NCBI GenBank assembly: GCA_021636625.1
Contig: JAJWLX010000001.1
Coordinates: 129,154 to 193,153 of the forward strand
DNA: 64,000 nt
Direction: 5' to 3'
Origin: Prevotella sp.
GTDB taxonomy: Bacteria > Bacteroidota > Bacteroidia > Bacteroidales > Bacteroidaceae
The notes beneath the pieces were generated by a model. It worked only from the letters and a program-made list of their open reading frames with translations, had not been told where the DNA came from and did not search any database. Each line of letters opens with the position of its first letter. The first letter of the stretch is position 1. A program made the translations under genes and the position numbers. Shown in pieces: positions 17,689 through 24,537 of the stretch.

Positions 17689-19854
17689 TTATTTCTTCAA
17701 CCACTTGTCTAACCAGCCGAAGAAAGTGCGCTGCCAGAGCACGCCGTTCTGTGGCTTCAATACCCAGTGGTTCTCATCAGGATAGATGAGGAGCTCGGCT
17801 GGGATGCCACGCATGCGGGCTGCATTGAAGGCGCCCATGCCCTGGTTGGCATTGATACGGTAATCCTTTTCGCCGTGGATGCAGAGAATTGGAGTATCCC
17901 ACTTATCTACAAACTTGTGAGGACTGTTCTCGTAAGTCTTCTTGGCGTTGGCACTCTGATCCTTGTTCCAGTAAGCATCATCATACTCCCAGTTAGAGAA
18001 CCAAGCTTCCTCGGTATCTGTGTACATGCTCTCCAGATTGAAAGCTCCATCGTGAGCGAGGAATGCCTTGAAACGCTTGTTGTGATGACCTGCAAGATAA
18101 TAAACAGAGAAACCACCAAAGCTGGCACCTACACAGCCCAGGCGATCCTTATCTACGTATGGAAGATTGTTGGCTGCATCGTCGATGGCAGAAAGATAGT
18201 CGTTCATGCACTGACCAGTCCAGTCTCCGGAAATCTCCTCGTTCCATGCACTTCCGAACCCTGGAAGACCACGGCGGTTAGGCAATACGATGACGTAACC
18301 GTTGGCTGCCATGATCTGAATGTTCCAGCGATAGCTCCAGAACTGGCTGACCGGACTCTGAGGACCGCCCTCGCAGAAGAGAAGGGTAGGGTACTTCTTG
18401 TTGGCATCGAAGTTAGCTGGCAACATGATCCATACCAGCATCTGCTTGCCGTCGGTGGTCTTTACCCAGCGCTGCTCGCACTTACCCATGTTCAACTGGC
18501 TCAGGATGTGATCGTTCTCACGGGTAATCTGCTCTACCTTGGTACTCTTGGCATTCTTGCCTGGAGTTACGATGTAGATATCTGTAGGATGACTCATGCT
18601 AGCCTTGGTAGCGAGAAGCTTGTTGCCGTTGTTGGCAAGTGAGATGCTTCCGTAGTCAGCCCACTCGTTGGTAATCTGCTTTACTTCGCCCTTGAAGTTA
18701 GCCTGATAGAGGTTCAGGGTTCCGTGCCATACACCGATGAAGGTAAGGCTCTTGTTGTCCTTGTTCCAGACGAAGCCCTCTACGCTGGAGTCGAACTTCT
18801 CTGATACATAGTTCTTCTTGCCGGTAGCAAGCTCATAGACACAGAGGCGGTTGCGGTCGCTCTCGTATCCGTCGTGAGCCATGCTCTGCCAAGCGATATA
18901 CTTGCCGTCGGCAGAGAACTGAGGGTTGATGTCGTAACCAGGATTGTTCTTCAGATTCTCAGGTGCATTTACAGCCTGGTTCTTCATGCTCTTGGTTGCA
19001 TCAATCTTAGGCTCTACATAACCAGCCTCCTTGCAGAGGTTTTTGGTCTCGCGCGTACCTATATTATATAGGTAGATGTCTGAATCGGTAGAGATGGCAT
19101 ATTGCACGCCCTCCTTCTTGCGACAGGTGTAGGCGATGGTCTTGGAATCTGGACTCCAGGCCAACTGCTCGATGCCACCGAATGGAGCCATAGGACACTC
19201 GAAAGGCTCATCCTTCAGGATATCCTCGCCGGCGTTGATGGTGCCATCCTCAGCAACATCAGCTACGAAAGGATGAAGGATACTCTCTACGTAGTGATCC
19301 CAGTGGCGATAGTTCATGTCGGTAACGAGACGGCCTGTAGCCAGAGGAAGATCAGAAGGATTCTTCTTGATGGTTCCGTGATAAGGGAGTTCCTTGATAA
19401 GGATTACCTTCTTGCCATCTGGAGAGAAGCGGAATCCCTGGATGCCCAACTCGTCGTTGGTGAGCTGCTTTCTGTCAGTACCGTCTGGGTTCATGCTCCA
19501 GAGCTGTCCGCCACGGATGAAGGCAATCTTCTGTCCGCCCTGAATCCAGGCAGCATCAGTCTCGCTCTTGGCATCAGTGGTCAATGCCTTCTGGTTCTTG
19601 CCATTGGCATCCATGACGAAGAGCATCTGGTGGCCCTTGTTCTCCTTTACACTGTAGTAACCTACCTGGTAAACCACCTGCTTGCCGTTAGGCGAAGCTT
19701 CTGCGGCACCGATTCTACCCATAGCCCAGAGAGCTTCTGGGGTCATCAGGTGGTTCTCCACCTTGATGTTGTTCTTTTCAATCATAGTCTGTGCATCGGC
19801 TGTATTTGCTCCCATGGTGAGAGCAGCTGCAGCCAAAATCATCGCTTTAATCAT
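17689..19854 (-). CDS. S9 family peptidase, dipeptidyl-peptidase 5-like
   Basis: 721 aa with a signal peptide (cleavage near ADAQ), so periplasmic. Residues about 40-440 form a beta-propeller of WD40-like strands (ASPNGKQVVYQV, WSMNPDGTDRKQL, FSPDGKKVILI, WSPDSKTIAYT). The C-terminal alpha/beta hydrolase carries the catalytic triad: Ser578 in GASFGG, Asp664 in HGEKDYRI and His696 in DENHWVL. Domain order and length match prolyl-oligopeptidase family S9 enzymes of the DPP5 type, which remove dipeptides from peptide N-termini. It converges on a peptide transporter gene that could import the products. Confidence 0.9.
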   Translation of the reverse strand: MIKAMILAAAALTMGANTADAQTMIEKNNIKVENHLMTPEALWAMGRIGAAEASPNGKQVVYQVGYYSVKENKGHQMLFVMDANGKNQKALTTDAKSETDAAWIQGGQKIAFIRGGQLWSMNPDGTDRKQLTNDELGIQGFRFSPDGKKVILIKELPYHGTIKKNPSDLPLATGRLVTDMNYRHWDHYVESILHPFVADVAEDGTINAGEDILKDEPFECPMAPFGGIEQLAWSPDSKTIAYTCRKKEGVQYAISTDSDIYLYNIGTRETKNLCKEAGYVEPKIDATKSMKNQAVNAPENLKNNPGYDINPQFSADGKYIAWQSMAHDGYESDRNRLCVYELATGKKNYVSEKFDSSVEGFVWNKDNKSLTFIGVWHGTLNLYQANFKGEVKQITNEWADYGSISLANNGNKLLATKASMSHPTDIYIVTPGKNAKSTKVEQITRENDHILSQLNMGKCEQRWVKTTDGKQMLVWIMLPANFDANKKYPTLLFCEGGPQSPVSQFWSYRWNIQIMAANGYVIVLPNRRGLPGFGSAWNEEISGDWTGQCMNDYLSAIDDAANNLPYVDKDRLGCVGASFGGFSVYYLAGHHNKRFKAFLAHDGAFNLESMYTDTEEAWFSNWEYDDAYWNKDQSANAKKTYENSPHKFVDKWDTPILCIHGEKDYRINANQGMGAFNAARMRGIPAELLIYPDENHWVLKPQNGVLWQRTFFGWLDKWLKK

Positions 19855-19904
19855 ATTTTTAAGATATTATTAATAATTTGTTGCAATCTTCTAAATATTC
19901 TGTG

Positions 19905-19935
19905 CAAAGTTACAGAAAATTAATGAGAAAACAAA
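19905..19935 (-). promoter_or_regulatory. Promoter for the DPP5-like peptidase
   Basis: On the minus strand TTTG (CAAA on plus, 19932-19935) and TAACTTTG (CAAAGTTA on plus, 19905-19912) with 19 nt between them, matching the vegetative consensus. Confidence 0.8.
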
Positions 19936-20057
19936 ATTATTCTTCTTTCTTTACTAAAGTCTGCGTTTTTTTTCGTATATTTGCATCTAAAATGATATAG
20001 TTTAGCTTTAAATGCTAAATTTTCAGGAATATAAGTAAAGATATAAATATTTAGTAA

Positions 20058-21170
20058 ATGAATACATTATTTCTTGTGCAGTTTGCTTGCTGCATTATAG
20101 TGTCGATGTTGGGCTTGATATTGGTTTTGTCTAGGTTTCAGATTCGCTGGTCCAACCGTCGTTACGAGGTGTCTCGTTGGCTTCTTGCTTTTTCCATGTT
20201 TGTACTTGCTGGGCATTATGTCTTGCAAATGCTTTATGGTTTCCGTGCTAAAGGTGATGAGGTTGGAGCTGTGGTCAATGTTCTCTTCTATACTCCTATC
20301 TCTTTCATAATTTCCTATGCTACCTATAATTTAATTTGCTATCGGAGCGGGCGGAAGAAGTTTGTCTTGATGGGATGTGTGAGTTATGCATTGATATTGA
20401 TTTGTTTCTTTTTCGGATACAATGATACTCCTAGGGGGATGCACATGGGCGAATGGCTTTATGTGATGCTCGCATTGTTTGCTGTTACCATTATGTATAG
20501 CACTTATACCACGGTTATCGAGATGCGTTATCATCGGAAGATTATCGAAGAAAACACCACGGAAGACTTGCTTCCTTTTGATAGATACGCCTATGCCAGT
20601 TATGGTATGGTGGGTTTTTTGGCTTTGGCGATGGTAGGTGCTGTCTGCTATCGTCCGCTTCTTTATTGCGTGGCACCGCTGATACTTTTTTCATTGATTT
20701 CCTTTACCGTCAGTTTCCTGGGATATGGCTTTAATATGATTCCTGCGGAGGTGAGACTGGAGCAGGAAACAGCCGATGAACCTCTTGAGGTGATGGAAGA
20801 GATTGAGGAAGTGGGATTGGCTTCTGAGAAAATCTCTATCATAGAATCGATGCTTGCCAGCTGGTGTGACAAGGGTGGCTACAGAGACAGTACGGTGAAT
20901 ATGCCGATGCTTTCTGTTAAGTTGGGCATTCCTCGCAATGAATTGAGTATGTATTTCGAGAATTGTCTAAAGAGCAGTTTCAGAATCTGGCTCAGCGATA
21001 TCCGTTTCAAGGAGGCGCAGCGTATGCTGCTGGAAGAATGCAGGTACAGCAATGATACCATTTCTTCAGAATGCGGCTTCTCCTCCCACGCCCATCTCTA
21101 TAAGATTTTCAAGGCTAAGACGGGATTTACACCAGGACAATGGAGAGACTCTGTTCGGAAAAACCGGTAG
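20058..21170 (+). CDS. Membrane-anchored AraC-family transcriptional regulator
   Basis: 370 aa. Residues 1-235 contain about seven hydrophobic segments (first LFLVQFACCIIVSMLGLILVL, last VAPLILFSLISFTVSFLGYGF), followed by an acidic linker. Residues about 265-367 are an AraC/XylS DNA-binding domain with two helix-turn-helix units (KLGIPRNELSMYFENCL and ISSECGFSSHAHLYKIFKAKTGFTPGQWR). Such 7TM-HTH proteins sense an unknown signal at the membrane. A -7 element TATATTTG at 19976-19983 precedes it. AATGAAAC repeats follow immediately and could be its targets; that link is inference. Confidence 0.85.
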   Translation: MNTLFLVQFACCIIVSMLGLILVLSRFQIRWSNRRYEVSRWLLAFSMFVLAGHYVLQMLYGFRAKGDEVGAVVNVLFYTPISFIISYATYNLICYRSGRKKFVLMGCVSYALILICFFFGYNDTPRGMHMGEWLYVMLALFAVTIMYSTYTTVIEMRYHRKIIEENTTEDLLPFDRYAYASYGMVGFLALAMVGAVCYRPLLYCVAPLILFSLISFTVSFLGYGFNMIPAEVRLEQETADEPLEVMEEIEEVGLASEKISIIESMLASWCDKGGYRDSTVNMPMLSVKLGIPRNELSMYFENCLKSSFRIWLSDIRFKEAQRMLLEECRYSNDTISSECGFSSHAHLYKIFKAKTGFTPGQWRDSVRKNR

Positions 21171-21185
21171 AATGCAGCGAAAAAC

Positions 21186-21251
21186 AGTTTCATTCCTACC
21201 AATGAAACACCTATTTGATAGGAATGAAACTATTTTCTTGAGCAATGAAAC
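21186..21251. repeat. Four AATGAAAC elements with a 13-bp inverted repeat
   Basis: AATGAAAC occurs at 21201-21208, 21223-21230 and 21244-21251, and inverted at 21187-21194. AGTTTCATTCCTA (21186-21198) and TAGGAATGAAACT (21219-21231) form a perfect 13-bp stem. The block lies between the AraC-type gene and a -7 element TATCTTTG at 21274-21281, so it may be a terminator, an operator or both. Confidence 0.6.
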
Positions 21252-21324
21252 TGTCTGGTTATAAGATTTTCATTATCTTTGCGACACTTTTTAGTAGATG
21301 ATAATGATTCTTATTAACTTTTAA

Positions 21325-21582
21325 ATGAATAGCGAAATGACAGGCTTTTCTTTATTTCAATCGACTGGTCTAGCCGATATAGTAGGTGTATGTATTATAT
21401 TATCCATTGCATTGGGGGCTTTTTCCCTGATGTGGATGGATTATAGAAACTATCTTGAGGAGTATGACAACAAGCATTTTCATATCTTGGATTTTGTCCT
21501 CAAGGAGCAGTTGTATATATTTATCTTTCTTGTCTTTGCCTTCCTGGTAGGGGGTGAGATGTTGCTGGATGCCTATATGTAG
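21325..21582 (+). CDS. Small two-helix membrane protein, unknown
   Basis: 85 aa, with two predicted membrane helices (about residues 15-37, GLADIVGVCIILSIALGAFSL, and 62-80, YIFIFLVFAFLVGGEMLL) joined by an acidic loop (MDYRNYLEEYDNKHFH). I do not recognise the family. A -7 element TATCTTTG lies at 21274-21281 and the AATGAAAC cluster just above it, so it has its own transcription start. The promoter of the DUF1846 gene follows 31 bp after its stop. It could be a target of the upstream membrane regulator, which is only a positional guess. Confidence 0.6.
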   Translation: MNSEMTGFSLFQSTGLADIVGVCIILSIALGAFSLMWMDYRNYLEEYDNKHFHILDFVLKEQLYIFIFLVFAFLVGGEMLLDAYM

Positions 21583-21612
21583 CAGTTCTCTTTTATTTTT
21601 TCGGATAAAAGA

Positions 21613-21644
21613 TTTGTTAGTACGATACTTTTTTTGTAATTTTG
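21613..21644 (+). promoter_or_regulatory. Promoter for the DUF1846 gene
   Basis: TTTG at 21613-21616 and TAATTTTG at 21637-21644, spacer 20 nt; the ATG is at 21668. Confidence 0.8.
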
Positions 21645-21667
21645 CACCGCAAAATATATAAAACACA

Positions 21668-23131
21668 ATGAAAATAGGATTTGACAACGAGAAGTATCTG
21701 AAGATTCAGTCCGAACATATCAAGGAGAGAATCTCACAGTTTGATGGAAAGCTTTATCTCGAATTGGGAGGTAAGCTTTTCGATGACCATCACGCCAGCC
21801 GCGTTTTGCCAGGTTTCCAGCCTGATAGTAAGCTGCGCATGTTTCAGAAGATTAGCGATAGCATCGAGATTGTTATCGTGATCAGTGCTGCCGATATTGA
21901 GAAGAACAAGAAGCGTGCTGATCTGGGTATCACTTACGATGAGGATGTGCTTCGCCTGCGTGGTGAATTCCAAAACCGTGGTTTTATGGTGGGTTCTGTT
22001 GTTATTACTCATTTTAATGGTCAGCCTGCAGCCATCGCCTTCAAGCAGCGCTTGGAGCGTGAGGGTATCAAGACTTACTGCCATTATCTCATCGAGGGTT
22101 ATCCTCACGATGTAGATCTCATTGCTTCTGATGAGGGCTTTGGCAAGAATGATTATGTAGAGACTGAGCGTCCGCTGGTGATTGTTACTGCTCCGGGTCC
22201 TGGTAGCGGTAAGATGGCTGTCTGCCTTAGCCAGCTTTATAACGAGAATAAGCGTGGCGTGCGTGCAGGTTATGCCAAGTTTGAGACTTTCCCTGTATGG
22301 AATCTCCCGTTGAAGCATCCGGTGAACATCGCCTACGAGGCTGCTACTGCCGACTTGAACGATGTGAATATGATTGACCCATTCCATCTGGAAGCATACA
22401 ACAAGATTGCCATCAATTACAACCGCGACGTGGAGATTTATCCTGTGCTCAACGCTTTGTTTGAGGGAATTTACGGAAGCAATCCATACAAGTCGCCTAC
22501 GGATATGGGTGTGAACATGGTAGGTTTCTGCATTTCGGATGATGAGGCTTGCTGCGAGGCTTCGAAGGATGAGATTATCCGCCGTTATTATGCGGCTACC
22601 AACAAATTGGCTGCCGGTGCGTGCAACGAGGCGGAGATCAGCAAGATTCAGATGCTTTTCAAGCAGGCTAATATTACCACGGCTTATCGCAAGGTGACTG
22701 TAGCGGCTAAGGATCACAAGAAGGCGACGGGTCATACTTCTGCTGCGATTGAGTTGGAGGATGGCACGATTATCTGCGGTCACAGCAGCGAGTTGCTGGG
22801 TTGCAGTGCGGCATTGCTGCTGAATGTAACCAAGCATCTGGCGGGCATCGACCATGAATTGAAGTTGATTCCTCAGTCGATGATTGAGCCTATCCAGCAT
22901 ACGAAGGTGAACTATCTGGGCGGTCATAATCCTCGTCTTCATACGGATGAGGTTTTGGTAGCTCTTTCTGTTCTTTCAGAGAATGATGAGAATTGCCGGA
23001 AGGCATTGGAGCAGTTGCCAAAGCTCCGTGGCTGTCAGGCTCATTGCACCGTGATGCTGAGTGATGTGGATCAGAAGATTTTCAAGAAGCTTGGTGTCAG
23101 CATCACCTGCGAGCCTGTGCTGAAGAAGTAA
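21668..23131 (+). CDS. DUF1846 domain-containing protein
   Basis: 487 aa, cytosolic, full length for DUF1846. The N-terminus MKIGFDNEKYLKIQSEHIKERI, the glycine-rich TAPGPGSGKMAVCLSQLY near residue 170 and the region VNMVGFCISDDEACCEASKDEI are typical. TAPGPGSGK resembles a nucleotide-binding loop, although the family's reaction is not established. Proteins of this family occur in Firmicutes and Bacteroidota. It is transcribed alone from its own promoter and followed by the large HipB-type palindrome at 23180-23237. Confidence 0.9.
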   Translation: MKIGFDNEKYLKIQSEHIKERISQFDGKLYLELGGKLFDDHHASRVLPGFQPDSKLRMFQKISDSIEIVIVISAADIEKNKKRADLGITYDEDVLRLRGEFQNRGFMVGSVVITHFNGQPAAIAFKQRLEREGIKTYCHYLIEGYPHDVDLIASDEGFGKNDYVETERPLVIVTAPGPGSGKMAVCLSQLYNENKRGVRAGYAKFETFPVWNLPLKHPVNIAYEAATADLNDVNMIDPFHLEAYNKIAINYNRDVEIYPVLNALFEGIYGSNPYKSPTDMGVNMVGFCISDDEACCEASKDEIIRRYYAATNKLAAGACNEAEISKIQMLFKQANITTAYRKVTVAAKDHKKATGHTSAAIELEDGTIICGHSSELLGCSAALLLNVTKHLAGIDHELKLIPQSMIEPIQHTKVNYLGGHNPRLHTDEVLVALSVLSENDENCRKALEQLPKLRGCQAHCTVMLSDVDQKIFKKLGVSITCEPVLKK

Positions 23132-23179
23132 ATTCGGCTTGGATAGTATTGAAGAAGCAGATTTGCTTTAAATGATAAA

Positions 23180-23237
23180 TACCCCCGAAAAGGTATAATT
23201 AATCAAACGATATGATTAACTATACCTTTTCGGGGGT
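23180..23237. repeat. 26-bp palindrome carrying two HipB-type operator sites
   Basis: TACCCCCGAAAAGGTATA (23180-23197) is repeated in inverse orientation as TATACCTTTTCGGGGGTA (23220-23237, starting t23220 or one base later). The pairing continues inward through TAATCA/TGATTA with one mismatch. Each 18-mer contains TACC-N8-GGTA, the geometry of the E. coli HipB operator (TATCC-N8-GGATA). It lies between DUF1846 and the rhodanese stop codon and could also act as a terminator. Confidence 0.75.
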
Positions 23238-23244
23238 AATTTCT

Positions 23245-23664
23245 TTATCTTTCAACTGGCATTCCGAGCTTTGTCCAGTTGAGGATTCCGCCTTCCATAT
23301 CATACACCTTAAAGCCTTGCTTCTTCATTTTCAGGCAGGCACCATGACTTCTACGTCCGCTTCGGCAGTAGATGTAATAGGTGCGGGATTTATCGAGCTG
23401 TTTGATTCCGGCATCGAATGCCTCGGTATTGAGGTAATCCAGTTGTCGGGCATTAGCCAGATGACCTTCTGAATATTCCTTTGGGGTGCGGACATCTAGG
23501 AGAATGCTGGTGGTATCTGCCTTTGCCTGGTCGATGAAGGCTTGTGGAGCCAATACGATGATGCCATCAGATGGGGCTGATTTTGATGATTGACCAGCCT
23601 GTGCTGAGCAGCCCGTGGTTGATAACCCGATGGCTGCTAAAAGTGATAATAATATTTTCTTCAT
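23245..23664 (-). CDS. Rhodanese-domain lipoprotein
   Basis: 139 aa. The N-terminus MKKILLSLLAAIGLSTTGCSAQ has a lipobox (STTGC), so the protein should be lipid-anchored in the periplasm or outer membrane. The rest is a single rhodanese domain (LLDVRTPKEYSEGHLANARQLDYL) with the active-site loop YCRSGRRS containing the catalytic Cys. Single-domain rhodaneses carry persulfide sulfur. It starts 14 bp after the stop of the HipB-like HTH gene and must share its transcript, an unusual pairing because HipB-type regulators normally precede hipA. Confidence 0.88.
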   Translation of the reverse strand: MKKILLSLLAAIGLSTTGCSAQAGQSSKSAPSDGIIVLAPQAFIDQAKADTTSILLDVRTPKEYSEGHLANARQLDYLNTEAFDAGIKQLDKSRTYYIYCRSGRRSHGACLKMKKQGFKVYDMEGGILNWTKLGMPVER

Positions 23665-23678
23665 TGTATCTTGTTTTT

Positions 23679-23885
23679 TTATTCTTTTCTGATGGGAACG
23701 GGACCGATTTCCTGGCCGAAGAGGAGGAGAACCTGATTAACTTTGTCGAGTCGCAGCGTTTCCTTTCCCTGTTCCAGTTCTCTTACGAATCTGAGGCCTA
23801 CGCCCGATTTCGCAGCCAGATCTACCTGGGTCAATCCGAATTGCTTGCGCATTTCCTTGACGTATGATGATAATGTATTGCTCAT
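23679..23885 (-). CDS. HipB-like helix-turn-helix regulator (XRE, y4mF type) without HipA
   Basis: 68 aa, essentially one XRE-type HTH: VKEMRKQFGLTQVDLAAKSGVGLRFVRELEQGKETLRLDKVNQVLLLFGQEIGPV. The motif RFVRELEQGKxTLRxDKVNxVL is characteristic of HipB-like antitoxins of the y4mF branch. In type II systems such proteins repress their own operon and neutralise the kinase HipA. No hipA lies in the window; a lipoprotein rhodanese follows instead. Its promoter is overlapped by TACC-N8-GGTA sites, so autoregulation is very likely. It is probably a solitary or domesticated antitoxin. Confidence 0.85.
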   Translation of the reverse strand: MSNTLSSYVKEMRKQFGLTQVDLAAKSGVGLRFVRELEQGKETLRLDKVNQVLLLFGQEIGPVPIRKE

Positions 23886-23898
23886 ATTTTATTTATTT

Positions 23899-23945
23899 TA
23901 TACCCTTTCGGGGACAAATATACGAATAAAAAATGAAAATACCCC
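23899..23945 (-). promoter_or_regulatory. Promoter and degenerate operator of the HipB-like gene
   Basis: CAAATATA on plus (23915-23922) reads TATATTTG on minus, a -7 element 30 nt before the start codon. A degenerate operator TACC-CTTTCGGG-GACA covers 23901-23916, at the expected start of transcription. The -33 position falls within the left arm of the palindrome at 23940-23998, so a bound repressor would block polymerase. Confidence 0.65.
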
Positions 23946-23998
23946 CGAAAAGGTATAATTTATAACATCATTTAATAAATTATACCTTTTCGGGGGTA
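23940..23998. repeat. Perfect 24-bp palindrome with two HipB-type operator sites
   Basis: The left arm 23940-23963 begins TACCCCCGAAAAGGTATA and is exactly the inverse complement of the right arm 23975-23998, around an 11-nt loop. Each arm holds one TACC-N8-GGTA site identical to those at 23180-23237. It sits 3 bp past the hicB stop codon and over the -33 region of the HipB-like gene, so it may serve as terminator and operator. Confidence 0.8.
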
Positions 23999-24001
23999 AT
24001 G

Positions 24002-24355
24002 TTATGCGTTTGTGACTGGAGTAACTCCTGTAACATTAGCTAGTGTGTCACGAATAAAACCATTGATGGTTGTTCCTGCTTGCATCGCCATCATTGCAAT
24101 ACGGCTATGAATTTCAGGAGTAATGCGGATATTCAAGTTGCCACTATAAGGTGCACGAGGTGCCTTGCCATTGGCTTTACATAAGGCTAGATAGTCATCT
24201 ATTGCGCCTTCAAAATCCCTTCGTAGTTCATTGACATCTTGACCTTCGTAGGTAATCATATCCTTGCTCATTCCGAGAACTTTGCCATATAAGCAATTGT
24301 CCTCCTCACTATAATCTACGCTACCCGTATAACCTTTATATTTTAATAATCCCAT
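24002..24355 (-). CDS. hicB: HicB family antitoxin
   Basis: 117 aa. The N-terminal half (YKGYTGSVDYSEEDNCLYGKVLGMSKDMITYEGQDVNELRRDFEGAIDDYLALC) is the HicB partial RNase H fold. The C-terminal half (NLNIRITPEIHSRIAMMAMQAGTTINGFIRDTL) is an Arc/CopG-type ribbon-helix-helix. HicB binds and neutralises the mRNA interferase HicA and represses the operon. The start is preceded by a strong Shine-Dalgarno (AGGAGG; CCTCCT on plus at 24364-24369), unusual among Bacteroidota genes. The expected hicA directly upstream is present only as a fragment, so this looks like an orphan antitoxin. Confidence 0.88.
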   Translation of the reverse strand: MGLLKYKGYTGSVDYSEEDNCLYGKVLGMSKDMITYEGQDVNELRRDFEGAIDDYLALCKANGKAPRAPYSGNLNIRITPEIHSRIAMMAMQAGTTINGFIRDTLANVTGVTPVTNA

Positions 24356-24367
24356 ATTATGTTCCTC

Positions 24368-24510
24368 CTATTTGTTAATATATCCATTAGCTTTTAGAAA
24401 TGTGAATACTTGTTTCATAATATATCCTTTGATTATGTTTGAAGGATGAGGCTTATGCATGATGTAGCTATTAAAAAAGCGTAACGAATACCTTTACCGG
24501 TGGTAATCAT
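24368..24510 (-). pseudogene. Remnant of hicA toxin: N-terminus missing and frameshifted
   Basis: Reading leftwards, MITTGKGIRYAF in one frame continues in the next frame as FFNSYIMHKPHPSNIIKGY and on to LKANGYINK and a stop. The join is at a run of six T (minus strand); one extra T would restore a continuous frame. The MHKPHPSNIIKGY...FLKANGYI part resembles the C-terminus of HicA toxins of the RPHPGNILKPY...LKEGGFI type. The region upstream reaches the yidC stop codon after only about nine more in-frame codons, so the first dsRNA-binding-fold strands are gone. The stop codon merges with the hicB ribosome-binding site. The HicA identity is inferred from recalled family features. Confidence 0.5.
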
Positions 24511-24537
24511 TACGCTTTCATTATTATCTATAAAACT

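Noticed and set aside
21734..22942. Long minus-strand ORF (402 aa) within the DUF1846 gene
   Set aside because: Antisense shadow of a full-length known family gene.
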